Under the pieces are notes generated by a model. It was not told the DNA's origin. It saw only the letters and a program-made list of their open reading frames with translations, and ran no database searches. Position numbers and translations under genes: made by a program. A DNA stretch of 9,095 nt from positions 1 through 9,095 of the forward strand of contig JAPLCL010000417.1 in assembly GCA_026392265.1 (NCBI GenBank), written 5' to 3'. This DNA is from Actinomycetota bacterium. Its GTDB lineage: Bacteria > Actinomycetota > Thermoleophilia > UBA2241. Of this stretch, positions 1 through 8,430 are shown piece by piece. Numbering within the stretch: position 1 is the first letter of the stretch; the number at the start of each line of letters is the position of its first letter.

Positions 1-954
1 CCGGCGTGGATCGGCCAGCTGGTCACGGTGCTCGGCGTGCTCATCGTGGTGCTCACGATCTCCGCCGGCCTCATCTGGTACGAACGGCGTCTGCTCAGCG
101 TGATCCAGGACCGCTACGGCCCCAACCGGGTCGGCCCCGCCGGGCTCCTGCAAGTGCTGGCCGACACCTTCAAGATCTTGTTCAAAGAGGACTGGGTCCC
201 GCCGTTCGCGGACAAGCGCGTGTTCGTGGTCGCGCCGGCGATCGTCATGGCCACAGCGCTGCTCTCGTTCATCGTCGTGCCGGTGGCCGACGGGATCGTG
301 ATCGCCGATCTCAACGTCGGCCTGCTGTTCGTGCTCGCGATGTCGTCGCTGGCCGTGTACAGCGTGGTCCTCGCCGGCTGGTCGTCGCGCAGCAAGTACT
401 CGCTGGTCGGCGGCCTGCGCGCCGCCGCGCAGATGGTGAGCTACGAGGTCTTCATGGGGCTCTCGCTGGTCGGCGTCATCCTCATCGCCGGCTCCTTCAG
501 CCTCACGCAGATCGTCGAGAGCCAGCGCGGGCTCTGGAACATCGGCCCGCAGTTCATCGGCTTCGTCGTGTTCCTCGTCGCCGGACTCGCCGAGACGCGG
601 CGCCTGCCCTTCGACCTCGTCGAAGCCGACAGTGAGCTGGTGGCCGGCTACCACACCGAGTACTCGGGGATGAAGTTCGGCATGTTCCTCGTCGGCGAGT
701 ACATCGCCGTGACGCTCATCTCGGCGCTCATCGCGACCCTGTTCTTCGGCGGCTGGCTGGGACCCTGGCTGCCGGGCCTCGTGTGGTTCCTCATCAAGAC
801 CGGCATCTTCATCAGCTTCTTCATCATCGTGCGCGGCACGTTTCCGCGGCCGCGCTACGATCAGCTCATGGAGCTCGGCTGGAAGGTCATGCTGCCGCTC
901 AGCCTCGTCAATCTGCTCGTGACCGGCGCCATCGTGGTGGCGCGCCACACCTGA
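1..954 (+). CDS. nuoH: NADH-quinone oxidoreductase subunit H (5'-truncated by window edge)
   Basis: NuoH (ND1 family) is the membrane subunit at the junction of the two arms of complex I; it helps form the quinone chamber and the first proton path. The frame is open to base 1, so the visible 317 residues lack the true start. Aligning the ERRLL motif (E28 here) with E. coli NuoH suggests only about eight to ten residues are missing. Diagnostic segments are RYGPNRVGPAGLLQ after the first membrane helix, FKEDWVPPFADK, the acidic loop PFDLVEADSELVAGYHTEYSG (D205, E208, D210, E212), and a C-terminal PRPRYDQLMELGWK. About eight hydrophobic helices can be seen. The loop reads TRRLPFD where many homologues have TNRAPFD; E. 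coli also deviates here. GAGG at its stop codon serves the next gene. It is the first visible gene of the nuoHIJKLMN run. Family assignment is secure; only the N-terminus is unknown. Confidence 0.97.
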   Translation, partial: PAWIGQLVTVLGVLIVVLTISAGLIWYERRLLSVIQDRYGPNRVGPAGLLQVLADTFKILFKEDWVPPFADKRVFVVAPAIVMATALLSFIVVPVADGIVIADLNVGLLFVLAMSSLAVYSVVLAGWSSRSKYSLVGGLRAAAQMVSYEVFMGLSLVGVILIAGSFSLTQIVESQRGLWNIGPQFIGFVVFLVAGLAETRRLPFDLVEADSELVAGYHTEYSGMKFGMFLVGEYIAVTLISALIATLFFGGWLGPWLPGLVWFLIKTGIFISFFIIVRGTFPRPRYDQLMELGWKVMLPLSLVNLLVTGAIVVARHT

Positions 955-956
955 GG
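953..956 (+). promoter_or_regulatory. Ribosome binding site deciding the nuoI start
   Basis: GAGG overlaps the nuoH stop codon. It directly abuts the first in-frame ATG (957), which is too close for normal initiation, but lies 9 nt before the second ATG (966). Spacing therefore favours 966 as the nuoI start. Confidence 0.5.
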
Positions 957-965
957 ATGCAGACC

Positions 966-1586
966 ATGGACGCACCGCCTCAAACGCATCCGCCGCTCAC
1001 CACCGACGTGGTGCAAGCCGGGCGCCGGGCGCGGCGCGGGCAGCCCTTGGCGCCGCGCGTCGTGCGCACGGTGGTCTCCACGCTGCAGGGCCTGGGCGCC
1101 GTCATCGGGCACGCGTTTCATCGCCGCGACACGATCCAGTACCCCGACGAGATGGTGTACCTGCCGCCGCGGTATCGCGGCCGCATCATCCTGTCCCGCG
1201 ACCCCGCGGGCGAAGAGCGCTGCGTGGCGTGCTATCTCTGCGCTGTCGTCTGCCCGGTGGACTGCATCGCGCTGCAGGCCACGACCGATGAGACCGGACG
1301 CCACTATCCCGCCTGGTTCCGCATCAACTTCTCGCGCTGCATCTTCTGCGGCTTCTGCGAGGACGCCTGCCCCACCTACGCGATCCAGCTCACCCCCGAC
1401 GTGGAGATGTGCGAGTACGAGCGCCCCAACATGGTCTACGAGAAGGAAGACCTGCTGATCGCCGGACCCGGCAAGTACCACGACTACGACTTCTACTGCG
1501 TCGCCGGGCTGGCGATCGGCGGCAAGGACAAGGGCGAGGCAGAGCGCGAGGCCCCGCCAGTCGACGTCCATGGGCTGCTGCCATGA
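966..1586 (+). CDS. nuoI: NADH-quinone oxidoreductase subunit I, 2x[4Fe-4S] ferredoxin-like
   Basis: NuoI carries the two tetranuclear iron-sulfur clusters (N6a and N6b) that pass electrons toward cluster N2 and the quinone site; it sits in the hydrophilic arm on the cytoplasmic face. With the start at 966 the protein has 206 residues. The two cluster motifs are CVACYLCAVVCP (Cys 86, 89, 92, 96) and CIFCGFCEDACP (Cys 125, 128, 131, 135). The segment YLPPRYRGRIIL precedes them, and a long C-terminal tail (YEKEDLLIAGPGKY, then GKDKGEAE, ending in LLP) matches the E. coli type of NuoI. Compared with about 180 residues in E. coli, there is roughly 25 residues of extra Pro/Arg-rich N-terminus; an ATG at 957 would add three more, and internal GTG starts cannot be excluded. 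The stop overlaps the nuoJ start (ATGA), suggesting translational coupling. Confidence 0.96.
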   Translation: MDAPPQTHPPLTTDVVQAGRRARRGQPLAPRVVRTVVSTLQGLGAVIGHAFHRRDTIQYPDEMVYLPPRYRGRIILSRDPAGEERCVACYLCAVVCPVDCIALQATTDETGRHYPAWFRINFSRCIFCGFCEDACPTYAIQLTPDVEMCEYERPNMVYEKEDLLIAGPGKYHDYDFYCVAGLAIGGKDKGEAEREAPPVDVHGLLP

Positions 1587-2131
1587 CCGCCCTGTTCTAC
1601 ATCGCCGCCGCCGTGGCCATCATCGCGACCGTCCTCGTGATCACGCGCTCCAATCTCGTGCACGCGCTGCTGTACCTCGTGGTGTCGCTGTTCGCCGTGG
1701 CCGTGGTGTTCTACACGCTGGGCGCGCCGTTCGTGGCGGCCCTCGAAGTGATCGTCTACGCGGGCGCGATCATGATGCTGTTCGTCTTCGCCGTGATGCT
1801 GCTCAACGTCAGCGCCGACGCGCCGCTGCGCGTGCCGCGCAGCGCCTGGATCGGGCCGCTGGTGCTGATCGCCGTGCTGCTGGCCGAGCTCATCTACGGG
1901 ATCGGCCTCACCAACCACGCCCTGCACGCCGGCGAGGTCGGCCCGCAGCAGGTCAGCGCGGCGCTCTTCGGGCCCTACGTGCTCGGCGTGGAGCTCGCCT
2001 CGATGCTGCTGCTCGCGGCGCTCATCGGCGCGCGGCACATCGCCTCGCAACCCGAGAGCCCGGGCCTCGACGAGCCGCAGCCTGCCGGCGAGGCGCCGGA
2101 TACACGGGCGAACGAAGGCGGCGAGGCCTGA
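1583..2131 (+). CDS. nuoJ: NADH-quinone oxidoreductase subunit J
   Basis: NuoJ (ND6 family) is a five-helix membrane subunit between NuoH and NuoK; its third helix takes part in coupling electron transfer to proton pumping. The 182-residue length matches the usual size (E. coli 184). The hallmark third-helix segment EVIVYAGAIMMLFVFAVMLL runs from E55 to L74 and includes E55 and Y59, at the same numbers as the conserved E. coli residues. The N-terminal helices (residues 3-20 and 27-46) and two later ones (about 88-108 and 133-152) complete the fold. The last 30 residues are a hydrophilic Pro/Glu-rich tail. The start overlaps the nuoI stop by 4 nt, and the stop shares one base with the nuoK start; no strong Shine-Dalgarno is needed for a coupled start here. 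Confidence 0.95.
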   Translation: MTALFYIAAAVAIIATVLVITRSNLVHALLYLVVSLFAVAVVFYTLGAPFVAALEVIVYAGAIMMLFVFAVMLLNVSADAPLRVPRSAWIGPLVLIAVLLAELIYGIGLTNHALHAGEVGPQQVSAALFGPYVLGVELASMLLLAALIGARHIASQPESPGLDEPQPAGEAPDTRANEGGEA

Positions 2132-2439
2132 TGGCGGCCGTGTCGCTCGATCACGGCCTCATCCTGGCCGCCATCCTCTTCGTCATCGGCTTCGTCGGCC
2201 TGCTCACGCGGCGCAACCTCATCGTCGCGCTCGCCTGCATCGAGATCATGCTCAACGCCGCCGGCCTCGCCTTCGTCGTGGCCGGAGCGCGCTGGGGCAG
2301 CGCGGATGGCCAGGTCATGTTCCTCTTCGTCCTGGCCATGGCGGCGGCCGAGGTCGCCGTGGGTCTGGCGCTCGCCATCCGCTTCCGCCAGAGCCTCGGG
2401 CGGCTGGACGTCGACGACGCCGACGAGATGAAGGGGTAG
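2131..2439 (+). CDS. nuoK: NADH-quinone oxidoreductase subunit K
   Basis: NuoK (ND4L family, related to MnhC/MrpC of cation antiporters) is a three-helix subunit of the complex I membrane arm. At 102 residues it is full length. The two membrane glutamates of the family's proton path are visible: E38 in ALACIEIMLN and E74 in MAAAEVAVGLA, corresponding to E36 and E72 of E. coli. The cytoplasmic RRNLI loop (27-31) before helix 2 is also typical. The C-terminus is a short acidic tail. The gene starts on the last base of the nuoJ stop codon (TGATG), with GAGG at 2123-2126, four bases upstream. It is followed by nuoL after 3 nt. Confidence 0.96.
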   Translation: MAAVSLDHGLILAAILFVIGFVGLLTRRNLIVALACIEIMLNAAGLAFVVAGARWGSADGQVMFLFVLAMAAAEVAVGLALAIRFRQSLGRLDVDDADEMKG

Positions 2440-2442
2440 GGG

Positions 2443-4335
2443 ATGCTGCAGCTCCTGTGGATCGTCCCCGCCCTGCCCGCCGCCGGCTTCGTCGTGCTCC
2501 TGCTGCTGAACCGGCACCTCAGCCGCCGCGCCACAGCGCTGATCGGCGCCGGCTCCGTCGGCCTGTCGGCCGTGGTGGCGATCCTGATCGCTGTCTCCTT
2601 CATCACCTCGCCGCCACCCGGCGACGCCTATCGCCAAGTGCTCTGGACGTGGTTCGACACCGGAGGACTGGCGCCGCAGATCGCCTTCTACCTCGACGCC
2701 ATGAGCGTGGTCTTCATGGTCGTCATCACCTTCGTCGGCTTCCTCATCCACCTCTACTCCACGGAGTTCATGGAGCGCGACGAGGGGTTCACGCGCTTCT
2801 TCATGTACATGAACCTGTTCGTCGCCTCCATGCTCGTGCTGGTGCTCGCCGATAACCTGCTGCTGCTCTACCTCGGCTGGGAAGGCGTCGGCATGTGCAG
2901 CTACCTGCTCATCGCCTTCTGGCAGAAGGACGTGCAGAACGTGTACTGCGGGCGCAAGGCCTTCATCGTCACGCGCGTCGGCGACACCGCCCTGATCGTC
3001 GGCCTCTTCCTGCTATTCACGCAACTGCACACCCTCGAAATCCAGCCGCTGATGGCCGGCGCCGCCAAGAACTGGGCGGCCGGCTCCGGCGTCGCCGTCG
3101 CCGCGGCCGCCCTGCTGCTCGGCGGCGCCGTGGGTAAGTCGGCGCAGCTGCCGCTGCAGACCTGGCTGCCGGACGCCATGGCCGGCCCCACCCCGGTCAG
3201 CGCCCTCATCCACGCCGCCACCATGGTCACGGCCGGCGTGTACCTCATCGCGCGTACCAACGTGCTGTTCACGCTCGCCCCGGACGTACGCCTCGCGGTC
3301 GCCATCATCGGTACCGTGACCCTGCTGTATGCCTGCTTCAGCGCTCTGGCCCAGCACGACATCAAGCGCGTCCTCGCCTACTCCACGATGAGCCAGATCG
3401 GCTACATGTTCCTGGCGCTCGGGGTCGCCGGCTGGAGCGCCGCGATCTTCCACTTCATGACGCACGCCTTCTTCAAGGCGCTGCTCTTCCTCGCGGCGGG
3501 CGTCGTCATCGAGGCGCTCGGCGGCGAGCACGACATCTTCAAGATGGGCGGTCTGCGGCGCAAGCTGCCCACGGCCTTTTGGGCGTTCATCATCGGCGCC
3601 GCCTCGCTCTCCGCCCTGCCGCTGATCACGGACGGCTTCTACAGCAAGGATCTGATCATCGAGACCAGCCTCGGCGCGGTCGACGGCAACGCCTGGCTCT
3701 GGCTCGGCGCGCTGGCGGGCTCACTGCTCACCTCGATCTACGCGTTCCGCCTGGTCTTCGTGGTCTTCTTCGGCGAGCAGCAGACCCCGGTGACGCTCCA
3801 CCCGCGCTGGCGCATGAAGCTGCCGCTCGTCGTGCTCTCCGTGCTCTCCGTGGTCGGCGGGTTCGTCTGGTTGCCGGGCTGGATGGGCGGCTTCCACCCG
3901 TTCGAGACCTTCCTCGACACGGCTCTGCCGGTGACGCAGACGGTCGCCGGCAGCTTCGCCTACACGGGCGTCGCCGCGCTGCTCACTTCTCTGATCGCCG
4001 TCGTCGGCGTCGCCCTGGCCACGGTGTGGCTGGTCGAGAGCCGGGCCGCGCTCGCGCGCTTCGCCGCGCGGCCCACGCCGCACGACGTGCAGACGTTCTG
4101 GCTCAACGGCTGGGGCTTCGACTGGCTGTACGAGCACGTCTTCGTGATCCCCGTGAAGTGGTTCGCGCGGGTCGCCCGGGGCGACCTTGTGGAGCCCGCG
4201 TTCTCGGGCATCGCCTGGCTCAACCTGCAGGCTTGGCGGGCGCTCAGCGCCTCACAGAACGGCCAGCTTCGCGTCTACATCGGCGTGGCCGGGGTCGGCC
4301 TCGCGGTCATCGTCGCCTTCGTGGTGCTGAGGTGA
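2443..4335 (+). CDS. nuoL: NADH-quinone oxidoreductase subunit L (antiporter-like)
   Basis: NuoL (ND5 / MrpA family) is the distal antiporter-like proton pump of complex I, with a long lateral helix running back along the membrane arm. The product has 630 residues, near the E. coli 613. Core charged residues of the pump are in place: E147 in YLGWEGVGM, D181 in TRVGDTALIV, K232 in GKSAQLPLQTWLPDAM, H257 in PVSALIHAATMV, K309 in HDIKRVLAYST, H337/H341 before K345, and K402 in FYSKD. About sixteen hydrophobic helices are seen. The C-terminal part (about 545-600) is amphipathic and followed by a final membrane helix (612-628), as expected for the lateral helix HL and its anchor. A good Shine-Dalgarno, AAGGGG at 2431-2436, lies 6 nt before the ATG inside the end of nuoK. 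No truncation or frameshift is seen. Confidence 0.97.
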   Translation: MLQLLWIVPALPAAGFVVLLLLNRHLSRRATALIGAGSVGLSAVVAILIAVSFITSPPPGDAYRQVLWTWFDTGGLAPQIAFYLDAMSVVFMVVITFVGFLIHLYSTEFMERDEGFTRFFMYMNLFVASMLVLVLADNLLLLYLGWEGVGMCSYLLIAFWQKDVQNVYCGRKAFIVTRVGDTALIVGLFLLFTQLHTLEIQPLMAGAAKNWAAGSGVAVAAAALLLGGAVGKSAQLPLQTWLPDAMAGPTPVSALIHAATMVTAGVYLIARTNVLFTLAPDVRLAVAIIGTVTLLYACFSALAQHDIKRVLAYSTMSQIGYMFLALGVAGWSAAIFHFMTHAFFKALLFLAAGVVIEALGGEHDIFKMGGLRRKLPTAFWAFIIGAASLSALPLITDGFYSKDLIIETSLGAVDGNAWLWLGALAGSLLTSIYAFRLVFVVFFGEQQTPVTLHPRWRMKLPLVVLSVLSVVGGFVWLPGWMGGFHPFETFLDTALPVTQTVAGSFAYTGVAALLTSLIAVVGVALATVWLVESRAALARFAARPTPHDVQTFWLNGWGFDWLYEHVFVIPVKWFARVARGDLVEPAFSGIAWLNLQAWRALSASQNGQLRVYIGVAGVGLAVIVAFVVLR

Positions 4336-4342
4336 GGCCGGG

Positions 4343-5928
<1,586 letters not shown>

Positions 5929-5932
<4 letters not shown>

Positions 5933-7371
5933 CCAGCGGCGACCTCATCACGCTGCTTCCGCTCATCGCGCTCACGGTCACACCGGTGGTGGTCATGCTC
6001 GCGGCCGCCTTCTACCGCTCGCACGCCCTGGCGCTGGCGCTCACGCTGGTCGGCCTGGCGGCGACGATCGTCTCCCTGTTCGTCGCCGCCACCCGGACCG
6101 GCCGTCAGGTCACGCCACTTCTGTCCTTCGACACCTACGCCCTGTTCTACATCGGCCTCCTGACGGTGGCTACGGCCGCGGTCGCGATCCTGTCGTGGAG
6201 CTACCTGCAGCGCCGCCACGTGCACCCCGAGGAGTACTACATGCTCCTGCTGACCGCCACGCTCGGTGGCGCGGTGCTCGTCGCCAGCACCCACTTCGCG
6301 TCGTTCTTCCTCGGGCTTGAGATCCTCAGCGTCTCGCTGTACGCGCTCATCGTGTATCCCATCTACCGCGATCAGTTCGTGGAGGCGGCGGTCAAGTACC
6401 TGGTGCTCGCCGGCGCGACCTCGGCCTTCCTCGTGTTCGGCATGGCGCTGGTGTACGCCGAGACGGGGACGATGACCGCGAGCGGTCTGGCGCCGATCCT
6501 CAGCGCCGGCCTCGGCGGCCAGGACGTCGTGGTCGCGCTCGGCATCGTGCTGATCCTCGTCGGGGTGGGCTTCAAGCTCGCCGTCGTGCCCTTCCACATG
6601 TGGACGCCGGACGTCTACCAGGGCGCGCCGGCGCCGGTCGGTGCCTACGTGGCGACGGTCTCCAAAGGCGCCGTGCTCGCGCTGCTCCTGCGCTACTTCT
6701 GGCCGGTGAGCCTCGATACCGGCTCATCGCTGTTCCTCGTGTTCGCCGCCGTCGCCATCGCCTCCATGGTCGCCGGCAACCTGCTCGCCCTGCGCCAGGA
6801 CAACGTCAAGCGCATCCTCGCCTATTCGTCGATCGCCAACCTCGGGTACCTGCTGGTGGCGTTCCTCGCCGCTGGGGAGCAGGCCGCGGTCGCCGTGACG
6901 TTTTTCCTCGTGGCGTATTTCGCCACAACGCTGGTGGCCTTCGGGGTCGTCGCGGCGCTGTCGACGCCGGAGCGCGATGCGGAGTCGATGGACGACTACC
7001 GCGGACTCGCGCGCACGCGGCGCTGGACGGCCGTTGCCTTCACCGTGGCCCTCTTCTCGCTGGCCGGGATGCCGCTGACCGTGGGCTTCATGGGCAAGTT
7101 CTACGTGGTGACGGCCGGCGCCGGCGCAGCGCTGTGGGCGCTGATCATCGTCCTGGTGCTGACGAGCACCATCGGCCTGTACTACTACACGCGGATCGTG
7201 GTGGCGATGTGGGTGCGGCAGCCGGACGAGAACGCGGACGCCGTGGGCGCGGCGGTCGGCGGCGGCTCCGCCGCCGTCCTCGCCGCGCTCACCGCCTTCC
7301 TCATCGTCTTCGGCGTGTATCCGGCGCCGCTCATCCAGCTCATCGAGCGCGCGGTCGCGACGCTGCCGTAA
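5929..7371 (+). CDS. nuoN: NADH-quinone oxidoreductase subunit N (antiporter-like)
   Basis: NuoN (ND2 family) is the antiporter-like pump closest to NuoK. The 480 residues match the family length (E. coli 485). Key sites are E131 in FFLGLEILSVSLYAL, K216 in GFKLAVVPFHMWTPDVYQGAP, K246 in TVSKGAVL, the loop QDNVKRILAYSSIANLGYLL (290-309), and K390 in GFMGKFYV. About fourteen hydrophobic helices fill the chain, with short hydrophilic breaks at 345-365 and 429-440. The ATG overlaps the nuoM stop and there is no clear Shine-Dalgarno, consistent with coupled translation. This is the last gene of the operon: the stop TAA is followed within 10 nt by a GC-rich hairpin, and the next gene faces the other way. 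Confidence 0.97.
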
Positions 7372-7378
7372 CGACTGG

Positions 7379-7417
7379 CTCCGCCGAGGTGATACCGGAA
7401 AGAGCCACCCGGCGGAG
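7379..7417 (+). terminator. GC-rich hairpin after nuoN
   Basis: An 8-bp perfect inverted repeat, CTCCGCCG (7379-7386) with CGGCGGAG (7410-7417), begins 8 nt after the nuoN stop. The stem extends inward by GGTG (7388-7391) with CACC (7406-7409) after a single bulged A, leaving a 14-nt loop. No T-run follows directly, so this would be a hairpin-only terminator or a 3'-end stabiliser, as is common in high-GC bacteria. The structure was read by eye; no folding energy was calculated. Confidence 0.5.
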
Positions 7418-7430
7418 TAGTGCGGATCAG

Positions 7431-7461
7431 TAAGATAGGAAACAGCCTGTTTCTTATGTTA
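7431..7461. terminator. AT-rich imperfect palindrome between convergent genes
   Basis: The arms 7431-7444 and 7448-7461 pair at 14 positions around a GCC loop, with one G-T wobble and one G-G mismatch. The repeat is strikingly AT-rich inside GC-rich surroundings, and its arms read T-rich on the 3' side in both directions. Lying midway between the converging nuoN and cyclase genes, it is best read as a bidirectional terminator. A protein-binding operator is an alternative but is less likely because neither gene starts here. Confidence 0.45.
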
Positions 7462-7464
7462 CCT

Positions 7465-7479
7465 CCCGGCGATACCGGG
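7465..7479 (-). terminator. Small GC hairpin downstream of the cyclase gene
   Basis: CCCGG (7465-7469) and CCGGG (7475-7479) form a perfect 5-bp stem around a 5-nt loop. It lies about 25 nt past the cyclase stop codon when read on the - strand, just before the AT-rich palindrome. It may help end the leftward transcript, but it is short and could arise by chance in such GC-rich DNA. Confidence 0.3.
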
Positions 7480-7500
7480 CCGGCGCCGAGCCGGCGCCGA
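7479..7500. repeat. Two perfect tandem copies of an 11-bp unit
   Basis: The unit GCCGGCGCCGA occurs at 7479-7489 and again at 7490-7500 without any spacer, ending 4 nt from the cyclase stop codon. Each copy contains the palindromes GCCGGC and GGCGCC, so the two copies can also pair with each other as a hairpin. Eleven is not a multiple of three and the repeat is outside coding sequence, which fits replication slippage or a piece of the terminator. Confidence 0.7.
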
Positions 7501-7504
7501 GCGC

Positions 7505-8347
7505 TCAGGGCACGAACGCCATGACGCTGAGCGGCGAGCCCGAACCGTCCTTGAGGCGCAGGATGCCCAGCACCAGCGTCGCCCCGGTGGCCGGCAGCTG
7601 GTCAAGGTTCCCCAGGCACTCGATGACGATCTTGTGGGCCCCGGTCGTCTGCGTGTTGGTCGCGTAGCTCGTGTCGAGGCCGGGGTCAACGCCGTGCGTG
7701 TCGATGCCCACTCCGGCGATCTGCCGGTCGCTCAAGAGCCACGTCGTCGTGTCTCCCGCGAACCCGGGGAAGTGGAGGTTCCCTTGGCCGTCGATGTTGA
7801 AGAAGGCCTTGGGGTCGTTCCACTTGTCCTGCCAGCCCGTATACATGATCACGAAGGTGCCGGGGGTCAGCTGGCCCTTGACGGCCTCCCAGTCGAGCAC
7901 GTCCTGCTTGCTGAGCTGGTAGTCCGGGTCGGCGGCGCACTGCTCGCGCGCGTCGATGACCGCCGCCGGCACCACGAGCTGCTCCGCCTCATAGCTCGTG
8001 ATGGAGCGCTTGTCGCCGGCGATGAAGCTGTTGGGCGCGTTCATGTGCGTGGCACTGTGCTCGCCGATGGTGAAGCTGCGCAGGTAGTAGCCGTCCTTCT
8101 CCATCGTGGCGACGGTCTTGAATACGACCTTGGGATCACCGGGCCACAGCGGGATGTCCGGGCTGATCACGTGCTGGAGGTCGATGACCCGGGAGTACGT
8201 GATGGTCTTGGTGCCGGCGGCGGCCGTGGGGCTCGGCGAGGCCGAGCTCGACGGCGTCGAGCTCGTGGCGCCGCAAGCCGCTGCCGAGACCGTGAGCGCG
8301 GCAGCCGCCGCGCAGACGGCGAGACGGCGGAGTGTGCGAACCGGCAT
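7505..8347 (-). CDS. Cyclase family lipoprotein (kynurenine-formamidase-like fold)
   Basis: The 280-residue product belongs to the cyclase / kynurenine formamidase-like family (PF04199), metal-dependent hydrolases acting on amides, lactones or similar bonds; the substrate here is unknown. The ATG at 8347 is preceded by GGAAGGG at a 7-nt spacing. The start gives an Arg-containing n-region, an Ala-rich core and SAAAC, with C25 as the likely lipidated cysteine, then a Ser/Pro/Thr linker to about 45. The catalytic domain follows: IDLQHVISPDIPLWPGDP (55-72), GEHSATHMNAP (96-105), a YTGWQDKW segment (169-176), GIDTHGVDPG (214-223) and ECLGNLDQLPATG (243-255). The family motif HxGTHxDAPxH is altered: H97 and H101 remain, but Asp is N103 and the last His is S107. 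It would act outside the membrane, beside the LivM-type permease encoded just upstream, so it may feed that importer; this link is inference. A longer frame upstream lacks signal logic. Confidence 0.85.
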   Translation of the reverse strand: MPVRTLRRLAVCAAAAALTVSAAACGATSSTPSSSASPSPTAAAGTKTITYSRVIDLQHVISPDIPLWPGDPKVVFKTVATMEKDGYYLRSFTIGEHSATHMNAPNSFIAGDKRSITSYEAEQLVVPAAVIDAREQCAADPDYQLSKQDVLDWEAVKGQLTPGTFVIMYTGWQDKWNDPKAFFNIDGQGNLHFPGFAGDTTTWLLSDRQIAGVGIDTHGVDPGLDTSYATNTQTTGAHKIVIECLGNLDQLPATGATLVLGILRLKDGSGSPLSVMAFVP

Positions 8348-8354
8348 GGAGATT

Positions 8355-8361
8355 CCCTTCC
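8355..8361 (-). promoter_or_regulatory. Ribosome binding site of the cyclase gene
   Basis: Read on the - strand, GGAAGGG sits 7 nt before the ATG at 8347-8345. It supports the start that yields a lipoprotein signal over a longer upstream start in the same frame. Confidence 0.65.
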
Positions 8362-8377
8362 TTGGAGGACTGCCTGC

Positions 8378-8406
8378 AGTATGCGGCCGCGCCGGGCAAG
8401 GCACAA
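8378..8406 (-). promoter_or_regulatory. Putative sigma70-type promoter of the cyclase gene
   Basis: On the - strand, TTGTGC (8406-8401) and CATACT (8383-8378) are separated by 17 nt. They match the -35 and -10 consensus at 3 and 4 of 6 positions. Transcription would begin about 25 nt before the cyclase ATG. The inverted repeat ACTGC-AG-GCAGT (8380-8369) overlaps the -10 end and start region and could be a small operator. This would let the gene be transcribed apart from the upstream permease. Matches of this quality can occur by chance. Confidence 0.35.
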
Positions 8407-8430
8407 CGCCGCCGCCTGGCCGCGTCGACG

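Noticed and set aside
28..30. GTG at 28 as the nuoH start
   Set aside because: Codons before it (P-A-W-I-G-Q-L-V-T) continue the first membrane helix and the frame is open to base 1; starting here would shorten that helix.
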